This document shows positions 11,883-21,002 of a stretch of 64,000 nucleotides of DNA, one piece after another. Under the pieces are notes generated by a model. That model worked only from the letters and a program-made list of their open reading frames with translations, had not been told where the DNA came from and ran no database searches. Source of the DNA: Bacteroidota bacterium (GTDB lineage: Bacteria > Bacteroidota > Bacteroidia > Bacteroidales > UBA12481); NCBI GenBank assembly GCA_018669475.1, contig JABHCC010000032.1:70058-134057 (forward strand), read 5' to 3'. Every line of letters begins with the position of its first letter. Positions within the stretch are counted from its first letter, which is position 1. The translations under genes and the position numbers were made by a program.

Positions 11883-14800
11883 CTAATTCTCTAAATCTTC
11901 AATTCGACGAATACGGTCAGACACCATCTGTTTGATTCCGTCACTATTATTCTCATAATTTTCATCCAGAATTTGCAAGGTTGCTTTTGCCTGGAACAGG
12001 TCATTTTTCTTGAGATAGATATCAGACCACAGTACATATGCTCTGGCCAGCCAATACTGATGGGTAGTATTTTTATCAAGAAAATCCAGTACCTCCTTTT
12101 CAGCTTCATCTGTCCTTCCTTTATTGAAATATATCTGAGCACGCTGATATTTAGCTTCAGCACCCTCAACAGTTTTTACATTTCCGGCAACAACACTCAG
12201 GGCATCAAGTGCTCCTTCAATATCACCAGTCTCCAGATAGGCTTTACCCAACTTAAATGTTGCCTCGCGAACCGTTTCGTTTGATATTTTATCAGTATAA
12301 AGGATCTTATTAGCCGCGCCAATAACTGCCTGATAATCTTTTAGTTTATAGGTGCATCTCAATACTCCTAGTCTGGCATCAATTATGTTGGATGGAATCT
12401 CAGCAGTTCCTGTCAATTCCTGATAAATACCAAGCGCTCGTGAATAGTCTTTCTGCTGGTAATAAATGGCTCCCGACCGTGTTTGAGCCAGCTCACTGAA
12501 ATCATTACGCCCTCTCGAAAGAATCCATTCGTATGACCTTAATGCCTTACTGTATTCGGCGGCTTTGAAGTTACAATCGGCTTTATAATAGTGAGCATTC
12601 AACAGAAATTGCCCATTTGAAAAACGATCAATATATCGTTCAAAGTATTGTTTGGCCCGATCGCAGTCCCCTTGCATGAATACATTCTCTGCAGCCATGT
12701 AACTCAGACTATCCTGTTCCAGAAGTGAAACATCTGTACCCTGACCGGTTGACTTGATAAATGAGAAATACTCCTCAACCCGGTTTTGATCCACGTAAAT
12801 ATTTTTGATACCCATCAGAGCATCTTTCGCCTCAGGTGTATCAGGCCAGGAATTAACTATCTTTTTATAGGTTTCGAGAGCCTGCGTATTCTGTTCAGCA
12901 TTGTAATAAATAAGCCCGAGCTGCAAATATGAACGTCTGACATAAGTACTACTCGGATATTTCCTGATAAGGTTCTTAAAAACATCAATAGCTTGATTCT
13001 TCTCTCCCATATTCATCCTCGACCGACCAATCTCAAACAAGGCATCATCCGCATAATTAGACTTTGGAAAATCTTCAATCATCCTTTCTAATTCCTCTAT
13101 TTTACGATTAGGTCGCTGAACCAGGCCAAGAGTGAAGCCTTTTTGGAATTGTCCATAATCCGCATCATCGGTACGCAATGCTGCAGCTTTATCATAATAT
13201 TCAATAGCCTGCCAATATGTTCGATTAATGAAATAACAATCTCCGATACGATTATAGGTATCAGCCATCATCTTGTCATCACTATTATCTATCCTGTTCA
13301 ATAGCTTTCTAAACCATGACAAAGCCTTATTGTACTCTTGTTTTTTAAAATGTGCATATGCAATATTGTACTGCGCCATATTGTACTCAGGCAGGTCATA
13401 TGCTCTCTTAGCCAGCAGAAATCTATTATAATGCTCTACCGCTTTGTTATATCCCTTCAATCGGTACCATGACTCACCTGTCCAATAATAGCATAGTGCT
13501 TTATAGCTTGGATTCAGCCAGCCATATACAAGAGATTTATCGAAATGATCAATAGCGTCTTTATATTTCTGATTATTGAAAAGTTCTAATCCACGGTAAT
13601 ATGCTATTCTTTGAAAGGCAGTTTTTACATCTGAATTTTTGTCACTTATTTTGTCCAGAGTAACCAGAGCATCTTTATAATTACGGGTATTCATGAAAAC
13701 CTTAACCAGGTAATCATACACTTCATCAATTGATTCTGATTCAGGGAAAGTTGTCAGGAATTCTTCGAAAGCCCTGAGTGTTTCAGATGAAATGGATAAA
13801 TCGAAGGTGAGCTTGGCATAATTTAGCAAAGACTCTTCCTGCACAGTTTTGTCAAATTCCAGGGTAGAAGCTTTTCTGAATGCATTTCTTGCCTTGTATT
13901 TATCATCAAGAGTTATCAGAATCCCACCTAACAAGTGATTTGAGTTCTGCGATAAAGGATCATCTCCGTCTTTAACCTTTTCCAACTCAGCCACAGATTC
14001 ATTTAGCTTTTCGTTCATGTAATATGCAAACCCCAGCTGATAATGCTCCTGGCGGTTCATGCGTTTGACCCCTCTTCTGTATTGCTCAAGATAGGGTATT
14101 GCCTCTTCATACATCTTTAGTCGAAAATGAGCATCTCCAATAATCCTGGCTATCTCAGTTCGTTGATCCTCATTAGCCTGCCGGAGTAATCCCGGGGCGA
14201 ATTCAATAACCTCACTATATTTCTCCTGCAGGTAATAAATCTGCGTGATATAAAAAGGAACAATGCCCTTATATTCACGCTGTTCACTCAGCTCCAGAAA
14301 ATATTTAAGCGCGGTTTCATGATTACCTTTCATATATTGTATGTAACCATAATAGTACTTCGAGTCGGCTGTGTATGATCCGCTCTGACCAATCAGTTCC
14401 TGAAAATAACCAAGTGCTCTGTCATATTCCTTATTATCAAAATAACAGTAACCTGACTTAAAAGTATACTCGTTCAAGTCATCGATTCTCAGCTTCTTGG
14501 TCTTCATCTTCTGATACCAGCGCAAGGCTCTTCTGTACCTTTTCTTCTGAAAATGGTAATTTCCCATTTCAAAAGCTGCCGGATTTGCTTTCACGCTTTC
14601 AGGATAGTCCTCAAGAAAAGTTTCAACCTTGCTCTCTGCATTCCTGTGATTCAGACGCAGAGCACAAATGGCATCAAAGAATTGCGCATCAGAACGTGCT
14701 GTTGCCTCCTTCCCGGACGTGCGATCCAGAAAATTTACAAAGCGGTCCTGGGCGGCTCCATATTTTTCTTTATAAAACAATTCAAGCCCTTCTTTCAGAT

Positions 14801-14900
14801 CCTCATCCGGATCAAAATAATAGGCAGTTTGCTGCGCATGCAGAGCTTGGATTATTCCTGCAGCACATAGTAGAATGATTATTAGTTTTTTCGTCAACAT
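11883..14900 (-). CDS. Large periplasmic tetratricopeptide-repeat protein
   Basis: The 1005-residue protein has a signal peptide (residues about 1-22, ending LHAQ) followed by TPR units along almost its whole length, recognisable by repeated helical pairs such as YDRALGYFQEL, YNKALSWFRKLL, YWQAIEYYDKAA and YSKALRSYEWIL. It is an all-helical solenoid, probably a scaffold in the periplasm or at the inner face of the outer membrane. BamD/YbgF-like TPR proteins have similar repeats but are much shorter. It is the first gene of a two-gene operon with the barrel at 10164-11876. On the minus strand, TATATTTG (plus 14961-14968) matches the -7 box, without a clear -33 element. Confidence 0.85.
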   Translation of the reverse strand: MLTKKLIIILLCAAGIIQALHAQQTAYYFDPDEDLKEGLELFYKEKYGAAQDRFVNFLDRTSGKEATARSDAQFFDAICALRLNHRNAESKVETFLEDYPESVKANPAAFEMGNYHFQKKRYRRALRWYQKMKTKKLRIDDLNEYTFKSGYCYFDNKEYDRALGYFQELIGQSGSYTADSKYYYGYIQYMKGNHETALKYFLELSEQREYKGIVPFYITQIYYLQEKYSEVIEFAPGLLRQANEDQRTEIARIIGDAHFRLKMYEEAIPYLEQYRRGVKRMNRQEHYQLGFAYYMNEKLNESVAELEKVKDGDDPLSQNSNHLLGGILITLDDKYKARNAFRKASTLEFDKTVQEESLLNYAKLTFDLSISSETLRAFEEFLTTFPESESIDEVYDYLVKVFMNTRNYKDALVTLDKISDKNSDVKTAFQRIAYYRGLELFNNQKYKDAIDHFDKSLVYGWLNPSYKALCYYWTGESWYRLKGYNKAVEHYNRFLLAKRAYDLPEYNMAQYNIAYAHFKKQEYNKALSWFRKLLNRIDNSDDKMMADTYNRIGDCYFINRTYWQAIEYYDKAAALRTDDADYGQFQKGFTLGLVQRPNRKIEELERMIEDFPKSNYADDALFEIGRSRMNMGEKNQAIDVFKNLIRKYPSSTYVRRSYLQLGLIYYNAEQNTQALETYKKIVNSWPDTPEAKDALMGIKNIYVDQNRVEEYFSFIKSTGQGTDVSLLEQDSLSYMAAENVFMQGDCDRAKQYFERYIDRFSNGQFLLNAHYYKADCNFKAAEYSKALRSYEWILSRGRNDFSELAQTRSGAIYYQQKDYSRALGIYQELTGTAEIPSNIIDARLGVLRCTYKLKDYQAVIGAANKILYTDKISNETVREATFKLGKAYLETGDIEGALDALSVVAGNVKTVEGAEAKYQRAQIYFNKGRTDEAEKEVLDFLDKNTTHQYWLARAYVLWSDIYLKKNDLFQAKATLQILDENYENNSDGIKQMVSDRIRRIEDLEN

Positions 14901-15038
14901 AAAGGATTGTATTACTTCCTAGGGTATAACTATTTTTTTGGCATTTTATTTTTACATTAGCAAATATAAGCCAGTACAGTGTTGGCTCTGCTACATTGAA
15001 CATGAATAAATTAACAAACTCTAGTTGAAAACAGACTC

Positions 15039-15761
15039 ATGACCGAACCCATCATTACTCTGCACAAGGCTTATATCTATCAAAAACTCAATCTAATACT
15101 ATCTGATGTTGACCTTCAAGTCCATCCGGGGGAGTTCGTTTATATAATCGGAAAGGTAGGAAGTGGTAAAACAAGCTTATTAAAAACATTGTATGCTGAG
15201 CTTTCACTCAAAGAAGGAACTGGATATATTTCTGAGTTTGCCTTACACGATATTAAAAGAGACGAAACTCCCTTTCTCAGAAGAAAAATCGGGATGGTAT
15301 TTCAGGATTTTCAGCTTCTGCCCGATCGTGATGTGTTCCATAATCTTTCATTTGTTCTTGGAGCTACCGGATGGAAAGACCACAGGAAAATCAAATCACG
15401 TATTACAGAAGTTCTTGATCGGGTAAAACTTCATTATAAAGAGGACAAGATGCCTCATCAATTATCAGGGGGTGAACAGCAACGTGTAGTCATTGCACGG
15501 GCTTTACTCAACGATCCTGAAATTATTCTGGCAGATGAACCCACTGGGAATCTCGACCCTGAGACAAGTGAAGAGCTCATGCAATTACTCATCAGCATCA
15601 GTCAGAATGGCCGTGCTGTACTAATGGCTACTCACGATTATGAAATGATCAGAAAGTACCCGGCCCGCACTCTGCGTTGCGAGGACAGCCACCTGACAAT
15701 GGTAGAACCAAACCAGAATTACTTCGATTTTGAAAAAGTAATAGGTCAGCCGGAAATATAA
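15039..15761 (+). CDS. ftsE: FtsE-type ABC transporter ATP-binding protein
   Basis: The 240-residue ABC ATPase has Walker A GKVGSGKT (residues 38-45), a Q-loop in [16 protein letters not shown], signature LSGGEQQR (142-149), Walker [13 protein letters not shown] and an H-loop in MATHDYEM. The [10 protein letters not shown] and ADEPTGNLD forms are typical of FtsE, which with FtsX controls septal peptidoglycan hydrolases during division. No ftsX is adjacent. In Bacteroidota the two genes are often apart, so this is my preferred call; another MacB/LolD-like ATPase is possible but less likely given the length and sequence. Confidence 0.85.
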   Translation: MTEPIITLHKAYIYQKLNLILSDVDLQVHPGEFVYIIGKVGSGKTSLLKTLYAELSLKEGTGYISEFALHDIKRDETPFLRRKIGMVFQDFQLLPDRDVFHNLSFVLGATGWKDHRKIKSRITEVLDRVKLHYKEDKMPHQLSGGEQQRVVIARALLNDPEIILADEPTGNLDPETSEELMQLLISISQNGRAVLMATHDYEMIRKYPARTLRCEDSHLTMVEPNQNYFDFEKVIGQPEI

Positions 15762-15780
15762 AGAGAAGGGTTAGATTTAA

Positions 15781-15950
15781 GACCAAAGACTTAAGACTTA
15801 AGACTTAAATTAGTCTGAAGGAAAAAGGAGGAAGTTTTAATATATAAACCCCGAACTTTGAACTTCGGACCCCGGACTTTGGACCCCGGACCCCGGACTT
15901 TGGACCCCGGACCCCGGACTTTGGCTAATGGTCCTTGGTCCATTAGCCAA
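15781..15950. repeat. Heptad arrays and hairpin between ftsE and the class V aminotransferase
   Basis: Two arrays of seven-base words fill most of this gap. At 15781-15808 there is GACCAAA followed by three GACTTAA. At 15853-15943, thirteen words run in exact phase, mainly GGACCCC and GGACTTT, then GGCTAAT, GGTCCTT and GGTCCAT. The last part folds into a perfect 11-bp hairpin, TTGGCTAATGG (15921-15931) with CCATTAGCCAA (15940-15950), which overlaps the stop codon of the aminotransferase. There is no T-run beside it, so it is not a standard terminator. Confidence 0.85.
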
Positions 15951-17421
15951 TCACAAACCAATTTTTTACTAATTCTGTTTTATCTTTTATCTCGTCTTTG
16001 TGTACGAATTCATTCGTCCGATTATTGTATCCATAATCGTTTGCCCATTCTTTGTGATGCGCTTGAATTTGCCTGATAGCATCTGTTACCTTATACAACT
16101 CCTCGTTCGTCATAGTTGGATGCAATGACAACCTGATCCATCCGGGTTTTTGAGAGAGGTCGCCATGACTGATAAGATCCGTAATCAGCTTTGAATCATT
16201 ATGACTTACGTCTAATAAATAATGTCCGTATGTACCGGCACAGGCACAGCCTCCACGAACCTGAATACCAAAACGATCACTTAACATCTTCACTGCCAGA
16301 TTGAAATGAAAATCGAGAATATAAAAGGAAATAACTCCCAAACGCTCTTCAACATTGTCGGCAAGAATAAACAGATCGGGAATCTGTTTCAGTTCATGAA
16401 AGGTAATCTCAAGTAACTCATCTTCCCTGGCCCTGATCTTCTCAGTGCTCATCTGGTTCTTCAGATCAATCGCGAGAGCTGTTTTCATAGTCTGCATAAA
16501 TCCAGGCGTCCCACCATCTTCACGTAGCTCAATATCATCAATATATTTATATCCACCCCAGGGATTTGTCCAGTCAACTGTACCCCCACCCGGATTATCA
16601 GGAGTATTCCCCTTATACAGGGAAGCATCAAAAATGAGTACTCCGGACGACCCTGGCCCTCCCAGGAACTTATGGGGTGAGAAATATATACCGTCGAGTT
16701 TATCTAAAGGATTTTCAGGATGCATATCCATATCAACATAGGGCGCTGAAGCTGCAAAATCAATGAAACAATGCCCCCCATGTTCATGCATTAACCTGGC
16801 CATCAAATGATATGGAGTCTCAATCCCTGTAACATTTGAACATGAGGTGAAAGCTCCAATCTTATGTTTACGGTCTTTATATTGTTCAAGTTTATTCCTC
16901 AATTCATCCAGATCAACAAGCAATTCATCATTAGGTTTCAAAACCACAACATCCACATTCGATTCATACCAACTGGTTTGGTTGGAATGATGCTCCATGT
17001 GAGTAATAAAAATCACAGGCCTCTCAGTTTCTTTTATGCAATCCTGACCAGACAATTTCCCGCAGGTTCTTAGTCCCAGAATTCTTTGAAGCTTGTTAAC
17101 AACAGTGGTCATTCCTGAACCAGCTGTAATAATTACATCATCAGGACCCGCATTAACGTGTTTCTTTATCAACTTGTGAGCCAGATGATAGCCCTTCGTC
17201 ATTAAAGTACCCAACTCAGCTGTTTCGGTATGTGTGTTCGATACCCAGGGACCAATCTCATCGATTAATTTATTCTCAATCGCCTGGTATAAACGACCGC
17301 TCGCAATCCAGTCAGCATAAATCATGGATTGTTCGCCATAAGGCGTGGAATAACTTAAATCATGTCCTATGGTATTCTCTCTGAAAGACTGAAAATACTC
17401 TTCCAATTCGCTTCTTTTCAT
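15943..17421 (-). CDS. Class V aminotransferase / cysteine desulfurase-like PLP enzyme
   Basis: The protein is 492 residues from the ATG at 17421. Class V motifs are visible: the cofactor-binding segment TAGSGMTTVVNKLQ, THMEHHSNQTSW, the FIDFAASAPYV Asp segment, and the PLP lysine in SPHKFLGGPGSSG. A Cys-rich RGGCACAG segment follows in the C-terminal domain. The length exceeds SufS/IscS (about 400), so a specific cysteine-desulfurase role is uncertain. An upstream GTG at 17448 would extend the frame by nine residues, but it lies inside a TATATTCG sequence that resembles a -7 box, so I prefer the ATG. Its stop overlaps the heptad-array hairpin. Confidence 0.85.
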   Translation of the reverse strand: MKRSELEEYFQSFRENTIGHDLSYSTPYGEQSMIYADWIASGRLYQAIENKLIDEIGPWVSNTHTETAELGTLMTKGYHLAHKLIKKHVNAGPDDVIITAGSGMTTVVNKLQRILGLRTCGKLSGQDCIKETERPVIFITHMEHHSNQTSWYESNVDVVVLKPNDELLVDLDELRNKLEQYKDRKHKIGAFTSCSNVTGIETPYHLMARLMHEHGGHCFIDFAASAPYVDMDMHPENPLDKLDGIYFSPHKFLGGPGSSGVLIFDASLYKGNTPDNPGGGTVDWTNPWGGYKYIDDIELREDGGTPGFMQTMKTALAIDLKNQMSTEKIRAREDELLEITFHELKQIPDLFILADNVEERLGVISFYILDFHFNLAVKMLSDRFGIQVRGGCACAGTYGHYLLDVSHNDSKLITDLISHGDLSQKPGWIRLSLHPTMTNEELYKVTDAIRQIQAHHKEWANDYGYNNRTNEFVHKDEIKDKTELVKNWFVIG

Positions 17422-17470
17422 GACAATAGACTGGCTAAAATTTCGCACGAATATACAAATAATCTAATTC

Positions 17471-18595
17471 TCAGGATGAAGAGAGAAGCGCTTCTTCGAA
17501 AATCCTGAGCAATAGTGGCTCCTGGCTCTCCCATGAATAATCAGGTGCAGCATCCAGGGCATTCTTCTGCCATTTTTTATAGCGGGCTGAATCTTTGGTC
17601 ATTTCCCTGACAGCACTGGCAAGATATTGTGGATCAAACTGTTTTATCAATAATCCAATATCCAGTTTCTTAATAAGCTGCCGGATGACAGGCAGGTCTG
17701 AAGCAAGAACAGGTAGCCCTGCCTTCATATAATCAAAGAGTTTATTTGGTAAAGACAGACGATAATTAAGTCCCATATCCTGTTCCAGAGATAATCCAAT
17801 ATCAGCTTTCTGAGCGTAAGCAAGAATCTTTTCAAATGGGAGACGACCTGTGAAATGAATATTGTCTTTCCAAGCCAGTATGCTCACCTTATTACGGAGC
17901 TTATGCAACAAGTCTCCCCCACCCACAATAGTTAGTTGATGATCCGGGAGGTATTCCATCGCAGCAATCATTTGCTCAAGTCCCCTTCCAATATTAACTG
18001 CACCCTGGTAAAGAATCTGTGTGTATTGATTTCCTCCGGATGGTACCTCATTCGGAGACTCTGCATTTATAACAGAAAGCGGTAGATTCATTAGCACATC
18101 TGGCTGAATCTTATACTTCTTCAAAAACAGAGAAGCAATTTCCTCATTTACAGTGATCATATTCTTAAGCCGTGGAACCAGAAATCCTTCAATCCCTTTC
18201 CATATTTTCTGAACCCGTGGGCGATTAATCAACTCCGGCACTTCGGTAAAATATTCATGACTGTCAAAAACCAATGTCTTGCCTCTGATTCTTGATACCA
18301 GCCACGCTGCAGGAAGAGTGTCAAGATCATTGGCCAGGATAAGGTCGACCCTCACAAACAAGAGAAACAGAAACAGACGAATGTTTATTGAAGCATAAAA
18401 TAATGGACCAGAGTTGAAGATAAGTTTCAGGCGCCGGGTATCATATGTCCGCTGAATAGCTTGTGAATCTCGCAGATACCGCCCTACAAGCATTGGTTCC
18501 CAGCCATGTTTCATCAGACTGAGAGCCGTTTTGTGAATCCTTTGATCCCCTTCCAGATCATTTGTCACAACTGATATGATGCGTTTCCCTCCCAC
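17471..18595 (-). CDS. Glycosyltransferase, GT4-like (GT-B fold)
   Basis: The 374-residue protein has the two-domain GT-B pattern. The N-terminal acceptor domain contains DLEGDQRIHKTA and FDSHEYFTEVPEL. The C-terminal donor domain contains LYQGAVNIGRGLEQMI, then the nucleotide-sugar binding region (PNKLFDYMKAGLPVLASDLP), close to the EX7E region of family GT4. It probably adds a sugar to an envelope polysaccharide or glycolipid on the cytoplasmic face; donor and acceptor are unknown. It lies 22 bases outside the open frame of the class V enzyme on the same strand and diverges from murB across 50 bases. Confidence 0.85.
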   Translation of the reverse strand: MGGKRIISVVTNDLEGDQRIHKTALSLMKHGWEPMLVGRYLRDSQAIQRTYDTRRLKLIFNSGPLFYASINIRLFLFLLFVRVDLILANDLDTLPAAWLVSRIRGKTLVFDSHEYFTEVPELINRPRVQKIWKGIEGFLVPRLKNMITVNEEIASLFLKKYKIQPDVLMNLPLSVINAESPNEVPSGGNQYTQILYQGAVNIGRGLEQMIAAMEYLPDHQLTIVGGGDLLHKLRNKVSILAWKDNIHFTGRLPFEKILAYAQKADIGLSLEQDMGLNYRLSLPNKLFDYMKAGLPVLASDLPVIRQLIKKLDIGLLIKQFDPQYLASAVREMTKDSARYKKWQKNALDAAPDYSWESQEPLLLRIFEEALLSSS

Positions 18596-18606
18596 TTAAA
18601 AAGCTG

Positions 18607-18639
18607 TTTCACGAAGGTAAGAAATAAACAATATCTTTG
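18607..18639 (+). promoter_or_regulatory. Promoter of murB, almost on top of the start codon
   Basis: TTTC (18607-18610), a 21-base spacer and TATCTTTG (18632-18639) resemble the TTTG-N19-21-TAnnTTTG consensus with one mismatch in the distal element. The -7 box ends only six bases before the ATG at 18646, so the transcript may begin at or next to the start codon. Confidence 0.6.
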
Positions 18640-18645
18640 CTCCTG

Positions 18646-19662
18646 ATGCTCAAGTTCACTGAAAACGAAGCCTTAGCCACACGGCATACTTTTGCTATAT
18701 CTACCTTCTCAAGATACTATGTGGAAACGGATGATACCGTAGCATTATTTGATTTTCTGAACGATAATAAAGCAATATCAGCTTCTGTGTTAATTATCGG
18801 AGAAGGTTCGAACCTGCTTTTCAGAAATGATTACCCGGGTTTAATTTTGCACCCGGTGAATAAGGGTATCCGGATATTTGATTCTGAGAAGGACTCAGTA
18901 ATTGTACAAGCCGAAGCTGGTGTTAATTGGGATGAACTGGTTGACTGGTCGGTAAGACATGCTTATGGAGGTTTAGAGAATTTATCAATGATCCCAGGTT
19001 CGGTTGGAGCAGCCCCGGTTCAAAATATAGGTGCTTATGGCACTGAAGTCGGGAATTGGATTACTGAAGTTTTGACTTTCAATTTAGTCACAGGTGAAAG
19101 CAAATGGATTTCAAATGAATCATGTGCTTTTGCTTACCGTGACAGTATTTTCAAATCAGATGAATACAATAATATAATAGTATGGTCGGTACGATTTAAA
19201 TTGCAAAAAAAAGCGCAGGTCAATTTAAGGTACAAGGGTCTTAACGAAGCTCTTAAAAACATTCATAATCCCGGCATTCGGGAGATTCGTGAAGCTGTTA
19301 TCAAAATTCGCTCATCTAAATTACCTGACACTATGATAATTGGAAATGCAGGCAGTTTCTTCAGGAATCCAACGGTAACATATAAAAAAGCTGCTTCCAT
19401 AAAAACAGACTACCCGGATGTTCCGACCTATTCAACGGAGAATCCTGATCGTATCAAACTGGCAGCAGGATGGCTTATTGAAAAATGCGGATATAAAGCA
19501 TACCGGAAAGCTGATGCGGGAGTATACCCCAATCAAGCATTGGTATTAGTGAATTATGGATCTGCCAGCGGAGATGAGATTTATGAGCTGGCCCGGGATA
19601 TTATTGAATCGGTTAAATCAAAGTTCAACATTACCCTGGAACCAGAAGTAAGGATTCTTTAG
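18646..19662 (+). CDS. murB: UDP-N-acetylenolpyruvoylglucosamine reductase (MurB)
   Basis: MurB reduces UDP-GlcNAc-enolpyruvate to UDP-MurNAc with NADPH and FAD in cytoplasmic peptidoglycan synthesis. The 338-residue protein has the FAD-binding segments IIGEGSNLLF and NLSMIPGSVGAAPVQNIGAYG, the catalytic Ser in NAGSFFRNP, and a C-terminal Glu in LEPEVRIL, as in the longer type I MurB. I place the start at ATG 18646 (MLKFTENEA) because the upstream in-frame TTG at 18637 lies inside the predicted -7 box. Its stop overlaps the convergent phosphohexomutase gene by four bases. Confidence 0.96.
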   Translation: MLKFTENEALATRHTFAISTFSRYYVETDDTVALFDFLNDNKAISASVLIIGEGSNLLFRNDYPGLILHPVNKGIRIFDSEKDSVIVQAEAGVNWDELVDWSVRHAYGGLENLSMIPGSVGAAPVQNIGAYGTEVGNWITEVLTFNLVTGESKWISNESCAFAYRDSIFKSDEYNNIIVWSVRFKLQKKAQVNLRYKGLNEALKNIHNPGIREIREAVIKIRSSKLPDTMIIGNAGSFFRNPTVTYKKAASIKTDYPDVPTYSTENPDRIKLAAGWLIEKCGYKAYRKADAGVYPNQALVLVNYGSASGDEIYELARDIIESVKSKFNITLEPEVRIL

Positions 19663-21002
19663 GACAAATATGGTCTTAAGATTTCTTCTACCTTCCGGAT
19701 CAGATCATCTAATTTCTCCTGAGTTCTGGCTTCGGCAATAAACCTGAGGTAGGGCTCAGTATTTGAGGGGCGGATATTTAGCCAATAATCCTTATAATCC
19801 AAACGATAGCCGTCAAAATCCATAATAGATTCTGGCTCTTCCTTTTCTTTAAAATATGATATCACCTTCTGAATGGCGGTACTTTTATCTTCAATAGTAT
19901 AATTCAACTCGCCAGAACATTTGTAGCGGCTGATCTTCGCAATTAATTGAGATACTTTTATTCCTTGTCTTTTCTGATCTGCGAGTACAGTACTGATTAA
20001 TAAGGCTGCCAGAATACCTGAATCAGAGTAGTAGAAATCCTTGAAATAATAATGCCCGGCCAGTTCTCCTCCAAAAAGCCCATCGATTTTTCTCAGATGA
20101 GGTGTAGCAAATGCACGTCCCACACGCCAGGTGTGCACTTCAGCTCCCATAGGGCTCAGATACTCTGATATACTCCTTGAACTTCTGATATCCTGTAAGA
20201 CTCTCTCATGGGATCCATCCGGCAGGAAATAGTGACCCAGAACAGCAATCATTAAATCAGGAGAAATGAATTTTCCATTTTCATCGACAAACATTACACG
20301 GTCAGCATCACCATCGAAAATTATTCCCAGATCATAATCTGCTTCGGCAACCATTGAGCTTAATTGCCGGACATTTTTTATTTCCAGTGGATTAGGATCA
20401 TGATTTGGAAAAGTTCCATCTGGTTCAATATTGATGTAATCGGGCTCGTCACCCATAATATCCTGTATCAGCATGCCTGCCATTCCGTTTGAGGAATCTA
20501 TTGCTATCCTTAAATCACCCAGATCAGTACGGTAATTGGCCATATAATCCAGATAATCACTTTTTATATCTAATTCCCGGATTTTCCCTTTTTCTGATGA
20601 TGGGTTTATTTCTTCGCTTAGCATCCACTGCTGGATTTTATTGAGTCCTGCTTCATAACCAATTGGCATGGCATTGCTTGTTGACACTTTCAAGCCATTA
20701 TATTCTTTGGGATTATGCGAGGCAGTAATCTGAACTGAAGCGACATAAGCACCTCTTGCTGTGGCCCAGTACACCATTGGGGTGGTGCACAATCCCAGAT
20801 CCACTACATCAGATCCTGCATCTGAAATTCCTTTGGATAATGCTTCAAATATTTCATCCGAAGAAACCCTTATATCCCTACCCACGAGTACTTCAGAAGC
20901 CTTGAGCAATCTTGGAAGGAAATATCCAATTTTATATGCATCGTCAGCGTTCCAATCTCTGTCAAAAACACCACGTATATCGTAGGCTTTAAAAGCTTTC
21001 AT
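19659..21002 (-). CDS. Phosphomannomutase/phosphoglucomutase family protein
   Basis: This alpha-D-phosphohexomutase of 447 residues interconverts hexose 1- and 6-phosphates. It has the start AYDIRGVF, the catalytic phosphoserine loop QITASHNPKEYNGLK, the metal loop DGDADRVMF, the sugar-specificity loop GGELAGHYYF and the phosphate-binding loop RPSNTEPYLR. The GELAGHYYF form suits PMM/PGM enzymes more than GlmM. It supplies sugar nucleotides for the cell surface. Its start overlaps the mltG stop by one base, so it sits in an operon with mltG and the aminotransferase. Confidence 0.92.
   Translation of the reverse strand: MKAFKAYDIRGVFDRDWNADDAYKIGYFLPRLLKASEVLVGRDIRVSSDEIFEALSKGISDAGSDVVDLGLCTTPMVYWATARGAYVASVQITASHNPKEYNGLKVSTSNAMPIGYEAGLNKIQQWMLSEEINPSSEKGKIRELDIKSDYLDYMANYRTDLGDLRIAIDSSNGMAGMLIQDIMGDEPDYINIEPDGTFPNHDPNPLEIKNVRQLSSMVAEADYDLGIIFDGDADRVMFVDENGKFISPDLMIAVLGHYFLPDGSHERVLQDIRSSRSISEYLSPMGAEVHTWRVGRAFATPHLRKIDGLFGGELAGHYYFKDFYYSDSGILAALLISTVLADQKRQGIKVSQLIAKISRYKCSGELNYTIEDKSTAIQKVISYFKEKEEPESIMDFDGYRLDYKDYWLNIRPSNTEPYLRFIAEARTQEKLDDLIRKVEEILRPYLS

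Noticed and set aside
15858-16076. A 72-codon reading frame with a repeated proline-rich peptide (GPRTLDPGPRTLD...)
   Set aside because: The peptide repeat is only the translation of the seven-base DNA array; the frame then runs antisense through the class V aminotransferase.
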